The notes under the pieces are model-generated. The model saw nothing but the letters and a program-made list of their open reading frames with translations. It did no database searches and was not told where the DNA came from. The position numbers were made by a program, and so were the translations under genes. Positions 40,360 through 48,100 of a DNA stretch of 64,000 bases are shown here, one piece after another. Within the stretch, counting starts at the first letter, position 1; each line of letters begins with the position of its first letter. Where the stretch lies: NCBI RefSeq assembly GCF_003148745.1, contig NZ_QGGU01000006.1:1-64000 (forward strand), in the 5' to 3' direction. This DNA is from Pleionea mediterranea. Its GTDB lineage: Bacteria > Pseudomonadota > Gammaproteobacteria > Enterobacterales > Kangiellaceae.

Positions 40360-40848
40360 ATGTCTATTTCAATTCGTAAGGCAACAGAGAAGGATTGCTC
40401 AACCATATTAATCTTTATTAAAGCTCTAGCCGATTATGAAAAGCTGGCACATGAAGTGGTCGCTACCGAACAGTCACTGCGCGATACTTTATTTGGTGAG
40501 CGTCCGGTGGCGCACGTATTTATTGCCGAGTATGACGGCAAGCCCGCTGGATTTTCATTGTACTTCTATAATTACTCAACGTTTCTCGCAAAGCCGGGTA
40601 TCTATTTAGAAGATCTGTTTGTGCTGCCAGAATATCGCAATAAAAAAATTGGTAAGGCGTTATTGGTTCATCTGGCAAAAACCGCCCTCGAAGAAAACTG
40701 TGGTCGTTTTGAATGGTCAGTACTTGACTGGAATACTCCCGCCATTGATTTTTATCGGGCGATGGGTGCCATTGGTATGGATGGATGGACAGTGCAGAGA
40801 GTGGAAGGTGATGCGCTAACTGCACTTGCGGCGAAATCTATTGGTTAA
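40360..40848 (+). CDS. GNAT-family N-acetyltransferase, diamine/thialysine type
   Basis: A 162-residue acetyltransferase. IRKATEKDCSTILIFIKALADYEKL starts the fold, YLEDLFVLPEYRNKKIGKALL is the acetyl-CoA pyrophosphate loop, and WSVLDWNTPAIDFYRAMGA is the C-terminal part of the domain. The pattern is that of the spermidine/thialysine acetyltransferase branch, but the substrate is not proven. A near-perfect ribosome site, AAAGGAGGA, precedes the ATG. It follows gshA by 46 bases and may be cotranscribed. Confidence 0.88.
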   Translation: MSISIRKATEKDCSTILIFIKALADYEKLAHEVVATEQSLRDTLFGERPVAHVFIAEYDGKPAGFSLYFYNYSTFLAKPGIYLEDLFVLPEYRNKKIGKALLVHLAKTALEENCGRFEWSVLDWNTPAIDFYRAMGAIGMDGWTVQRVEGDALTALAAKSIG

Positions 40849-40977
40849 AGTAAAGGGTTAAATCGAAAGGTTAAAACCATCGGCTAATACCTCCATTGGA
40901 TACTCGTTGCGATAGGCCGTCGACAAATTGTAGTTAAGGCTTATTGTAGCTAAAAAGAATGATTTAGGAACTTGGTA

Positions 40978-42414
40978 ATGGATTGTAAATACCACCCCGA
41001 CACAAAAGCCTCCTGGCACTGCAATGGCTGCGATGTTGCCTTCTGTATTGATTGTGTACCGGAAGATGCCCGCAGCAGCACACCAAAATGTTCGCTGTGT
41101 CGACGATATTTAACCCCCATGGGGATCAGCGAAAGCATTACACCTTTCTGGTTTAAGCTCGGCCATTTTTTTGCTTACCCTTTTGCACCGCCATTATTGA
41201 TTGTGGCCACCGCTTTTTCTTTGCTGTTTGCTTACTTTTTTAATCCAGATAATATTTCACTTATGGCTATTCCATTCTGGTTGATTGCCACTGGATTTAT
41301 TACCAAAGTATTTTTTTCCATTATGGAGTACACCGCTTACGGAAATCTGGATTCCCCCAACTGGAAGAAAATGATGTCCACCGATAACGGCTGGATGTTT
41401 CTAAAACTGCTCGCCATGATGATTGTATTGGTTATAGTTATCTACAAGTTAGCCAGTGTGTCCATGATTTTATCAGTTGGCGTGGCAGTATTTTTCTTTT
41501 TGGCTTATCCGGCTATGAATATAATTTTGTGCATGGACAAAAGCATGTGGAGTGCACTTAATCCCGCGCGAATTTTATATGTGATGTCGGCCATAGGTGG
41601 CGGCTACTGGATCTTGTTTGGTTTAATCATAATGTTCGGCCTTTCAATGTCGTTTGGTATGTCGTTTTTAGCCGGTTATATCGACCAGTCTGTTGCTGTA
41701 CCTTTGTCGCAATTTTTCTCTTTGTACTTGTCGTTTGCCATGTACCATATGTTTGGCTATGTCATTTACCAATATCATTTTGAATTGGACTTTTCTGTCC
41801 ACCGTCAAAACTTATACAAAAATATTCGAGCCCACGGTAAACACACCAGTGAGGTTATGGATGACACTGCAAAAGCCGTTAAAAGCAGTGGGCTGACGGA
41901 AGCTGAAATTTTTATTCAGGAAGGTCGCTACGAAGAAGCTGAAGCATCGCTAATTGATGCGCTAAAACAGGACGACAGCGATAACCAGGTGTACGAACTT
42001 TTGTATAAGCTTTTTGCCCTTCAAGGCAATATTAGTTACATGGTTAAGTTGTGCGAAAAACACTTGAAGAAACTGTCTGAATCCCGATCAAGCAATTTAA
42101 TGCGCATTCATTATTTGAATACACTGCAGCACCAAGTCGACTATTGCCCAAAAGATCCTAAAGTAGCGCATCAATTGATTAAAGCTCTTAATCGTAAAGA
42201 AGACGCAAAGCCGGCATTGCAATTACTCAATCATCTTAAAAAGCACCATATTGACTACGATGGCCTGGCCGATGCCTGCTTTACCTTTGCAAAAATGCTC
42301 ACGGAAAAGCTCAATAAACGCCAAGAAGCCGCAAAAATAATTCGCTGGGGCATGAACGTGGCAAATGAGAAACAAAAGGAAGCTATGGGAAATTATTTAC
42401 GCTTGTTGGTTTGA
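40978..42414 (+). CDS. Zinc-ribbon, multi-pass membrane and TPR protein
   Basis: A 478-residue protein of unknown role with three visible parts. Residues 2 to 42 hold a B-box-like zinc motif (CKYHPDTKASWHCNGCDVAF, CIDC and later CSLC). Residues about 60 to 255 contain five or six hydrophobic segments separated by short loops. Residues about 290 to 478 look like TPR-type helical repeats (AEIFIQEGRYEEAEASLIDAL, then KPALQLLNHLKKH). An upstream TTG is possible, but the TTAGGA site favours the ATG at 40978. It stands alone. The mix suggests a membrane-anchored scaffold, but nothing in the context identifies the partner. Confidence 0.75.
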   Translation: MDCKYHPDTKASWHCNGCDVAFCIDCVPEDARSSTPKCSLCRRYLTPMGISESITPFWFKLGHFFAYPFAPPLLIVATAFSLLFAYFFNPDNISLMAIPFWLIATGFITKVFFSIMEYTAYGNLDSPNWKKMMSTDNGWMFLKLLAMMIVLVIVIYKLASVSMILSVGVAVFFFLAYPAMNIILCMDKSMWSALNPARILYVMSAIGGGYWILFGLIIMFGLSMSFGMSFLAGYIDQSVAVPLSQFFSLYLSFAMYHMFGYVIYQYHFELDFSVHRQNLYKNIRAHGKHTSEVMDDTAKAVKSSGLTEAEIFIQEGRYEEAEASLIDALKQDDSDNQVYELLYKLFALQGNISYMVKLCEKHLKKLSESRSSNLMRIHYLNTLQHQVDYCPKDPKVAHQLIKALNRKEDAKPALQLLNHLKKHHIDYDGLADACFTFAKMLTEKLNKRQEAAKIIRWGMNVANEKQKEAMGNYLRLLV

Positions 42415-42692
42415 TGGGGATAGCTTTATTAATAAGCGCTTATGCGGGTTAGTAACTATTTTGCGGATATATGTTTGTAGGTAAGTCGCAAATATATTGA
42501 ATTTATTGACAATACACTGGCGCGTATAATGGACTTATACGCTATAGAGCGATCTATACAGCACAGTTGGAAAAAGTAACTTTTGCTCTAGCGCTTACTG
42601 TTAAAGGTCTGTAGGCTTATTAATTAAAGTTGAAAGCGGTTTATTTAAGCTTTCGTGAATATAATATACTGTTAGTGCACTATAAGGCCCAT

Positions 42693-43118
42693 ATGCAATT
42701 CAAGTTCCAGAAAGCGACAATTGAAGATAGAAATTACTTGCTAGAGCTTAGAAAGCTGACAATGGTTGAGCATCTTGAAAAATCGGGACAATTTCTTTCC
42801 GAGCTAGAACACGAGAGAAGATTGGATGAAAATTACGAATGTTCGTATTTAATTGTCCACCATGATGAAGTTATCGGAACATTAAAATATCGAGAATTTG
42901 ACGAAAAGATTGAGATTATGCAGCTTCAAATTCACCCCGATTATCAATCCAAAGGATTGGGGGGAAAAGTTCTTGAGCAGGTTTTAGAGTATTCCAAGCC
43001 AAAGTACCTCGAGTTGACAGTTTTAAAAGAAAATAGAGCGCTTAATCTATACAAAAAACTTGGGTTTTCGGTTTTTGGTGAGGACCAACTTGAGTTCTTT
43101 ATGCACACAAAGCACTAA
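42693..43118 (+). CDS. GNAT acetyltransferase in a gene cassette
   Basis: A 141-residue acetyltransferase (from the ATG at 42693; the frame is open from 42630). FQKATIEDRNYLLELRKLTMVEHL begins the GNAT fold, IQIHPDYQSKGLGGKVLEQVL-type residues form the acetyl-CoA loop (LQIHPDYQSKGLGGKVL) and LYKKLGFSVFGE ends it. The stop codon lies inside the first attC-type site, the standard arrangement for an integron cassette. Acetyltransferases are common cassette cargo. The substrate is unknown. No ribosome site is clear for either start. Confidence 0.8.
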   Translation: MQFKFQKATIEDRNYLLELRKLTMVEHLEKSGQFLSELEHERRLDENYECSYLIVHHDEVIGTLKYREFDEKIEIMQLQIHPDYQSKGLGGKVLEQVLEYSKPKYLELTVLKENRALNLYKKLGFSVFGEDQLEFFMHTKH

Positions 43119-43231
43119 CAAAGCGCAGCAAAGGGACGGCTTACTTTACGCACGTCTTGCGCTGGTCGCTGCGCTCCCATTTTCGCGCAAAACGTGCATA
43201 AAGTAAGCCGCCCCTGTGCGCGGCGTTACAT
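43113..43231 (+). repeat. attC recombination site 1
   Basis: The segment begins ACTAACAAAGCGC and ends GCGCGGCGTTACAT. Between them GGCTTACTTTACGCACGT pairs with ACGTGCATAAAGTAAGCC. This long imperfect hairpin with a GTTA core closely resembles the Vibrio-type attC (VCR) layout. It separates the acetyltransferase cassette from the next small gene. Confidence 0.82.
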
Positions 43232-43240
43232 GTACTAAAT

Positions 43241-43645
43241 ATGAATAAACTTCTAGTTATTATCAGTTTATTGCTTCCTGTATCAGTGTTTTCTGAAACG
43301 CTAGAAGGCGTCTGGGAAATAAAAGTTGCCTCTAGCGGGAAAGATCAATTTCCTTGGTGGCAGCACGTTAAATATCCTACAAAGTTGGAAGTTTCTATAA
43401 TAAACGGAACTTATAAGTTTCAATTTACAGACCAGCACAATTACACATGTTCTGGATCGGCAATGAGTGTCAATAATAGTAATGAAATTGTTTTTGAGTT
43501 TTGCGGTGGCTTAGGCACAAAAAGCGAACTTGCATGGGAGCCAATCCATCATGCAAAATTAGTCCAAGGTAAACTGCATGGTGTAGTAACAACCAATCAA
43601 CATTTATTCAATTGGGTCGGTGAGCGTGCCAAGACAAACATGTAA
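43241..43645 (+). CDS. Exported cassette-borne protein of unknown function
   Basis: A 134-residue protein with a signal peptide (LLVIISLLLPVSVFSE). The mature part looks like a small beta protein (LEGVWEIKVASSGKDQFPWW, YKFQFTDQHNYTCSGSAMSV) with two Cys that could form a disulphide. I do not recognise the family. It begins 10 bases after attC site 1, and its stop codon is the start of the next attC-like sequence, so it is most probably the cargo of an integron-type cassette. No ribosome site is evident. Confidence 0.65.
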   Translation: MNKLLVIISLLLPVSVFSETLEGVWEIKVASSGKDQFPWWQHVKYPTKLEVSIINGTYKFQFTDQHNYTCSGSAMSVNNSNEIVFEFCGGLGTKSELAWEPIHHAKLVQGKLHGVVTTNQHLFNWVGERAKTNM

Positions 43646-43711
43646 CAAGGTCAATGACTTCGCGTCTTCGGCGCCGAACGTTCGTAGCTCGCACTGGTTA
43701 TGGTGGAGTTA
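43640..43711 (+). repeat. Possible degenerate attC site 2
   Basis: TGTAACAAGG at the left and GGAGTTATGA at the right bracket about 70 bases with a GC-rich middle. It overlaps the stop codon of the preceding gene as the other two sites do, but internal complementarity is poor. The call rests mainly on position. Confidence 0.35.
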
Positions 43712-43720
43712 TGAGTCGAC

Positions 43721-44098
43721 ATGAATAGAATGATTTTCTGCTCAATGATGTTTTTTTCAAGTATTTCTTACGCGAACAACGAGAGAGACCAGGGGTGGCA
43801 CCAGAACATAAAGTTACTTGGGGAAAACGGCGGGAGTAAAACGGCGATTATATCAAAGCTTGGCAAACCAAATGAGGTTAAGGTTTTTACTGCAAGTGAT
43901 AGCGCTAATTTTTTATCTGGCATTACTCCTTCACATTGCCGAACCATTCAGCAAGGCACTGAAGTCAATGTTTGGGCTTATATGGTTTCGCCCTCAGGGC
44001 ATTATCAAATATTTTTAACAAATAATAATTTAGTGTGTTTAAGGTGGGTATCTAGTAATGTGCTATTTACAAACATCGCAACTTATAACAAGCGCTAA
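43721..44098 (+). CDS. Exported cassette-borne protein of unknown function
   Basis: A 125-residue protein with a short signal peptide (MIFCSMMFFSSISYANN). The segment LLGENGGSKTAIISKLGKPNEVKVFTAS recalls the start of small SmpA/OmlA-like folds (G-x-S-K-x-x-V-x-x-x-L-G-x-P), and two Cys (HCRT, LVCLRW) may pair. No family is assigned with confidence. Its stop codon falls inside attC site 3. It is likely the third cassette of a short array. Confidence 0.6.
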   Translation: MNRMIFCSMMFFSSISYANNERDQGWHQNIKLLGENGGSKTAIISKLGKPNEVKVFTASDSANFLSGITPSHCRTIQQGTEVNVWAYMVSPSGHYQIFLTNNNLVCLRWVSSNVLFTNIATYNKR

Positions 44099-44149
44099 AC
44101 AAATAAGGACAGTCATAAACTTTTTCGGCCACTTATGGCTGGCGTTACA
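44082..44149 (+). repeat. attC-type site 3
   Basis: It begins CTTATAACAAGCGC and ends GGCTGGCGTTACAC, with CATAA and TTATG pairing in between. At about 65 bases it is a short attC. Its GTTAC core coincides with the last codon of the leftward HxlR remnant, marking the right edge of the array. Confidence 0.5.
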
Positions 44150-44393
44150 CCTCTTGCTTCACCTTTCTCAAATGCTCGGTTCCCCACTTTTGCAGAGCCG
44201 TAATAATTGGAGCTAGCGTCAAGCCGTAATCAGCCATTGAATATTCCATTCGTGGCGGCACTTCTGGGTATACCTTCCTTACTATCAACTGATCAGCCTC
44301 TAATTCCCGGAGTTGCTTGGTTAGCATTCTCTGTGTAACACCCGGCATCAGTCGCCGGAGTTCATTGAAACGGATGGTGTCCGAGTTGGCCAA
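44145..44393 (-). pseudogene. HxlR-family regulator, N-terminally truncated
   Basis: The remaining 82 residues are the C-terminal two thirds of an HxlR winged-helix regulator: RFNELRRLMPGVTQRMLTKQLRELEADQLIVRKVYPEVPPRMEYSM and GLTLAPIITALQKWG. The conserved first helix with the GGKW motif is missing; reading upstream in frame reaches a stop within about 20 bases, and the only start is a TTG. It abuts the cassette array, whose insertion or later deletion may have removed the front. Confidence 0.75.
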
Positions 44394-44578
44394 AGGGGTC
44401 GAGTCAATTGTTTATAGTTTAAATTGTTTGGCCTTAATTTATAGTAGAGAAGCAGTGACCCAAAGCGCAGCCGTTTGGTTGCGTTTTTTTGTTTGTAACC
44501 GCTAAAAAAATGCTTTTTTACGACCTTAGATTGGGAAGTAACAGCTTACAGGCGGCGTTTATCTTTTCAATAATGGGA

Positions 44579-44770
44579 TCAAAGTGAAGATCAGAGATCT
44601 TCACTTTGACCATTTTTCCCAGTAAGCCGATCAGGGTAAACCGGTTGAAGTGATCAATTTATGCCGGCACACCAATCATTTTGATGCAGTGCCTACAGGT
44701 ACGGGAACTGGTGAAAATGATCATCTTGGCTATTTTTAATTGATCATATTATTCCGGTATGTATTGACCA
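44579..44770. mobile_element. Possible relic of an IS end
   Basis: TCAAAGTGAAGATC-AGA-GATCTTCACTTTGA (44579 to 44609) is a perfect 14-bp inverted repeat. Downstream, TGATCAATTTATGCCGGCA and TGATCATATTATTCCGGTA match at 15 of 19 positions, with a third partial copy at about 44720. Multiple spaced terminal repeats of this kind occur at IS21-like ends. No transposase remains. Confidence 0.3.
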
Positions 44771-44772
44771 CT

Positions 44773-45022
44773 CTACTGATAATTATCATCATAAGCTTCT
44801 AGTAGAGCGGTAATACAGCTATGCCCATGAATTACGCTCATCGAAATTAAGCGTTCTATTGTGACGAACATTGCTGCAGTCATGATGATGAAGAACGACA
44901 GTGCAGAGAAATATGGGTCTTTATCAAGAACACCCAGGACCAATACCAAATAAAATTGTTGTAAGCCAAGCAATTGCGATGATGAACAAAAAACGATCTT
45001 TCTCTACAATTATTGCTCGCAT
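44773..45022 (-). pseudogene. Frameshifted small membrane protein relic
   Basis: One frame reads MRAIIVEKDRFLFIIAIAWL then TTILFGIG and stops. The next frame continues VLGVLDKDPYFSALSFFIIM, TAAMFVTIERLI and ends at 44773. Joined near 44940 by a one-base shift they give a two-helix membrane protein loosely like the YiaA/YiaB fold. A separate short frame overlaps the start. The family is uncertain. Confidence 0.35.
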
Positions 45023-45179
45023 AAATACAGGTCGTCATTAAAAGAGTCATTGTACCTAACTGTAATGACTTTCTCTGTTCCATTTCCATTATTAGAATAC
45101 TGAGATGCATTCATCGTTTTAAAATTATTGCGATTTTATTGGTGATTGAGTTTTATTTGTAATCGTTCGGATTATGTCG

Positions 45180-45246
45180 TTTTAATTTCTTGCGGGATGT
45201 GAGTTTTGAGTCTAGCTTGTAAAAAGGAGTTTGTTACATCAGTATT
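45180..45246 (+). repeat. Duplicated non-coding element, copy 1
   Basis: About 67 bases upstream of the DUF6916-like gene (TTTAATTTCTTGCGG, then TTTTGAGTCTA, CTTG, AAGGA) recur with roughly three-quarters identity at 48194, upstream of the sulfotransferase. It has no reading frame and lies 80 bases before a start codon, so a shared regulatory or duplicated leader sequence is likely. Confidence 0.7.
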
Positions 45247-45323
45247 TTCTGGAATATGGTTAGTGAAAAATTAAGCCGTAGTAGGTCAGTCTAATCTGAG
45301 TTGATTTTGGAGAAGTTCAAACG

Positions 45324-45654
45324 ATGGATAACTATAATTATGAAGCTTTATGTGAAATTATTGGTCAAGAGGTTGTTGTCGAAGATAGTCAGGGCAATGC
45401 CGTTTCTTTAAAGCTCTCAGACGTCAATAAAGGGAAAATAGATGGCGAGGAATGGGAAGCTTTTTCTGTTATTTATCAGGGGGGGGAAAGAATTCTTTAT
45501 TCCTCAGGGAACCTACATTCTTAAACACTCAGAATTCGGTGAGCGCGAGCTTTTTTTGTCACCCAACTCTGAAACAGAATACGAAACGGTTATCGCACGA
45601 GAGCGTAAAAAAACAAGCCTCAGCGTCGATACTATAGAGCCGATTATGACAATA
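45324..45654 (+). pseudogene. DUF6916-like protein interrupted at an 8-G tract
   Basis: The first frame gives MDNYNYEALCEIIGQEVVVE through WEAFSVIYQGG and then goes out of frame after 66 residues. The next frame continues KEFFIPQGTYILKHSEFGER then ELFLSPNSETEYETVIARE. Together they make a DUF6916-type protein, a family found beside phage-tail-collar proteins. The switch falls exactly at eight consecutive G (45479 to 45486). Past YETVIARE the second frame runs on without a normal stop. Causes could be sequencing error, decay or slippage-based on/off switching. It is convergent with the acetyltransferase gene. Confidence 0.65.
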
Positions 45655-46143
45655 TTACGGACACCACTCCATCAGCAAATAAATATCATTTGTTTGGGTT
45701 TTCAACTTAAATCCAAGTCGTTCGTAAAGTTGCTTGGCCGGGTTGTTATGTTCCACATGAATTGTCACAGTTCGGTTACTTTGGCGCGCTTCTTCAAACA
45801 ATTGCGTGAAGTAATAGGATCCCAGCTCGAGATTTCGGTAGTCGGGCATCAAAGCAATATCAACCACTCGAATTTCGTTTTTCCAGTAATCGACAAACAG
45901 CCGGCCAACGGACTTACCCTGGTATTCAATTATATAAAAGGCATCGCTGCAATAATACTGTGTGTAATGCGACAGCTGAGCGTTGAACTGTTGCGTAATA
46001 AATTGTTTTTTTTCTTCCGATGTAAAGTTGGTCATTGCCAACTCGCTCTCTCGGGTCGATGCATAGAGAGAACGCATAAAGGGAATATCATCGGTTGAAA
46101 ATTTTCGTAAAGAAACTTTTTGAGTCCAGTTTTTTATTGTCAT
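45655..46143 (-). CDS. GNAT-family acetyltransferase of the tail-collar locus
   Basis: A 162-residue acetyltransferase. LRKFSTDDIPFMRSLYASTR starts the fold, VVDIALMPDYRNLELGSYYFTQLF holds the acetyl-CoA loop in a weakened form (the usual Gly-rich loop reads RNLELGS), and HVEHNNPAKQLYERLGFK is the C-terminal motif. It points away from the three tail-collar genes and lies between them and the DUF6916-like gene. GNAT genes are recurrent neighbours of such collar genes, so a role in modifying these proteins is possible but unproven. Confidence 0.85.
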   Translation of the reverse strand: MTIKNWTQKVSLRKFSTDDIPFMRSLYASTRESELAMTNFTSEEKKQFITQQFNAQLSHYTQYYCSDAFYIIEYQGKSVGRLFVDYWKNEIRVVDIALMPDYRNLELGSYYFTQLFEEARQSNRTVTIHVEHNNPAKQLYERLGFKLKTQTNDIYLLMEWCP

Positions 46144-46213
46144 AGAAATTGGATTGGAAAGTAAAAAAATAGATTGTGGGGTGACTCACATAAATTGTAA
46201 AGAGGAAACTGTT

Positions 46214-46750
46214 ATGGCTGAACCTTTTTTAAGTGAAATACGAATGTGGGGATTCGGTTGGCCTCCACGAGGTTGGCAGGAGTGTGATGGTCAGTTAATG
46301 CAAATCAGTCAGAATGAGGCGTTATTTTCGCTTCTAGGAACAACGTTTGGTGGTGATGGTCGCTCCTCCTTTGGTTTACCCGATTTGCGCGGTCGATCGC
46401 CGATGCACTCAGAAGAAGGGGAAATTCAACTGGGTGAAAGAGCCGGTACAGAATCCGTCACGTTAAATGTTGCTGAAATGCCGGTCCATACTCATACGTT
46501 ACGAGGTTCGACAGAAGACGCAAACGCCAATGATTTTTCGGGACGAGTGCTTGCAGCTGGTTATCAGACTGAAGGACGTCCAGCTCGTCGGGGGCCAAAA
46601 GATGTTTATGGATCGCCTAATAACCTGGTGCCGCTGAATTCGCAAAGTGTATCGAATGCTGGAGGTAATTTGCCTCACAATAATATGCAACCTTCGTTGG
46701 TTGTGAATTTTTGCATTGCCGTAACGGGTTTATTTCCGTCTCGCAATTAA
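46214..46750 (+). CDS. Phage-tail-collar domain protein 1 (MdpB type)
   Basis: A 178-residue protein with the tail-collar fold: EIRMWGFGWPPRGWQECDGQ at the start, ALFSLLGTTFGGDGRSSFGLPDLRGRSPMH in the middle, and a conserved end LPHNNMQPSLVVNFCIAVTGLFPSRN. The frame is open from 46154, but the ATG at 46214 follows an AGAGGA site and matches its two neighbours. Unlike fibres of true prophages, no phage genes surround it; single-domain relatives in bacteria are called microcystin-dependent protein homologues. It is the first of three tandem paralogues. Confidence 0.88.
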   Translation: MAEPFLSEIRMWGFGWPPRGWQECDGQLMQISQNEALFSLLGTTFGGDGRSSFGLPDLRGRSPMHSEEGEIQLGERAGTESVTLNVAEMPVHTHTLRGSTEDANANDFSGRVLAAGYQTEGRPARRGPKDVYGSPNNLVPLNSQSVSNAGGNLPHNNMQPSLVVNFCIAVTGLFPSRN

Positions 46751-46768
46751 CTCAGGAGGACTGAATCA

Positions 46769-47302
46769 ATGAGTGATCCATATATCGGCGAAATACGCAT
46801 GTTTGCGGGTAATTTTACTCCGCGTTCTTGGGCGAATTGCAGTGGACAAATGATAGCAATATCTCAGAACAATGCCTTGTTTGCATTGTTAGGTACAACT
46901 TATGGTGGCGATGGTCGTACATCTTTTGGCTTGCCTGATTTTCGTGGACGTATTCCGATTCATCAGGGACGAGGTAATGGTTTAACGCCGCGCTTTTTAG
47001 GACAGCGGCTGGGTTTCGAAAGAGAAACATTGAGCACAAATCAAATGCCGAGCCATAATCATGCGTATGTGGCCAGTCGTGATGATGCAGACTCCAGTAA
47101 TCCGGCAAATGATGTGATGGCGTCGCAATCCGATGGCGATCAACCCTATGCAGGGAGTCCCTCGGATCCCGCAAATTTTCAACAATTAAACAGCCAAACC
47201 ATTGCTTTTTCAGGGGATAGTCAGTCGCACAACAACATCATGCCGTTTTTGTGCGTTAACTTTATCATTTGTATGGTTGGTGCTTTCCCGCAACGACAAT
47301 AA
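46769..47302 (+). CDS. Phage-tail-collar domain protein 2 (MdpB type)
   Basis: Second paralogue, 177 residues, 18 bases after the first. EIRMFAGNFTPRSWANCSGQ, ALFALLGTTYGGDGRTSFGLPDFRGRIPIH, GQRLGFERETLSTNQMPSHNH and the end HNNIMPFLCVNFIICMVGAF keep the family pattern. The middle part (about residues 105 to 150) differs strongly from its neighbours, suggesting a variable exposed region on a constant scaffold. There is no signal peptide. An AGGAGG ribosome site precedes the ATG. Confidence 0.9.
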   Translation: MSDPYIGEIRMFAGNFTPRSWANCSGQMIAISQNNALFALLGTTYGGDGRTSFGLPDFRGRIPIHQGRGNGLTPRFLGQRLGFERETLSTNQMPSHNHAYVASRDDADSSNPANDVMASQSDGDQPYAGSPSDPANFQQLNSQTIAFSGDSQSHNNIMPFLCVNFIICMVGAFPQRQ

Positions 47303-47312
47303 GGAGCCAATA

Positions 47313-47852
47313 ATGTCAGAACCGTTTATTGCAGAAATTCGTATGTGGGCATGTAACTTTGCGCCACGTTCCTGGGCCTTTTGTAATGGCCAGTTATTAC
47401 CTATTTCAGAAAACACAGCACTGTTTGCGTTGATAGGCACCATTTATGGCGGTGATGGAAGAACAACCATGGCGCTTCCTAATCTATCGGATCGCGTGCC
47501 CATGAACCCAGGCAATGGTCCGGGGTTAACACCAAGGCGATTGGGTGAACGCAGTGGCCAAAAAGAAGTCACGCTGACTGAAGCTCAGTTACCGCAGCAC
47601 GATCATATTTTAAATGGTGTTGCTGAAGGAGGAAATTCAGGCCAACCAAGTGAGGCTCATTTTATGGGGCAAGATGTCGATTCGGCAGCAGAAATTATTT
47701 CTTACACGTCGGATCAAATGTCATTAAATGCTAACTTATCGCCACAAAGTCTTGCTAACGCCGGGCAAAGTCTTGCGCATGAAAATCGACAGCCTTTGAT
47801 GGGCATTAATTTTTGTATTGCGCTTCAAGGACTGTTTCCTTCTCGCAGTTGA
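47313..47852 (+). CDS. Phage-tail-collar domain protein 3 (MdpB type)
   Basis: Third paralogue, 179 residues, from the ATG at 47313 behind an AAGGAG site (the frame is open further upstream inside gene 2, which is not a sensible start). EIRMWACNFAPRSWAFCNGQ, ALIGTIYGGDGRTTMALPNLSDRVPM, GQKEVTLTEAQLPQHDH and the end ENRQPLMGINFCIALQGLFPSRS are typical. The second half is again the most divergent. The three genes form one operon; a long non-coding stretch follows. Confidence 0.9.
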   Translation: MSEPFIAEIRMWACNFAPRSWAFCNGQLLPISENTALFALIGTIYGGDGRTTMALPNLSDRVPMNPGNGPGLTPRRLGERSGQKEVTLTEAQLPQHDHILNGVAEGGNSGQPSEAHFMGQDVDSAAEIISYTSDQMSLNANLSPQSLANAGQSLAHENRQPLMGINFCIALQGLFPSRS

Positions 47853-47921
47853 AAAAAGTGCTGAAGCATAGGCTTCGACTCATTTTAGGTAAGAGTATTC
47901 AGTGAGTAAGGGCGACATTGA

Positions 47922-48100
47922 ATGAATAGACAGTATTACTTCATTTCAGGTTATTTTGATTGGGGTTAACTTTGGTTATTGCTCATACACAGGAAAACTC
48001 TCAATTGTATGCAGCGATGTCCAGTCTGGAGGTTTCTTTAATGAGTGATTGATGAACAACTGGGGCTAGTGATAGGATCTTTACTTTTTTGACGACAAAC
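47922..48100 (+). pseudogene. Remnant of a second sulfotransferase gene
   Basis: Reading from 47922 gives MNRQYYFISGYF, aligned with MLNKFHFISGLP of the intact gene at 48443. After in-frame stops, QLYAAMSSLEVSLM aligns with NRFYAAMSSPVASLM, and a TTTTTTGACGA stretch matches its FFDD codons. It covers only the first 55 or so codons and lies in the same orientation, so a tandem duplicate has decayed here. Confidence 0.75.

Larger units (their letters stand above)
44394..45323. other. 930-base region with no intact gene
   Basis: This stretch holds a terminator-like hairpin at 44462 to 44490 (GCGCAGCC with GGTTGCGT then seven T), a perfect 14-bp palindrome at 44579, spaced TGATCA-type repeats, a frameshifted membrane-protein relic and, at its right end, the first copy of a duplicated non-coding element. 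It looks like decayed mobile DNA. Confidence 0.6.

Noticed and set aside
44773-45110. Two overlapping small leftward frames as separate intact genes
   Set aside because: Their hydrophobic parts join into one two-helix protein across a single shift, so a relic is more likely, though weakly supported.
45442-46098. A 218-residue plus-strand frame taken as an independent gene
   Set aside because: Its first third is the displaced end of the DUF6916-like protein; the rest is antisense of the acetyltransferase gene.
46214-47852. Tail-collar proteins as evidence of a prophage
   Set aside because: No capsid, portal, terminase, integrase or lysis gene is near. The family also occurs as stand-alone bacterial proteins.
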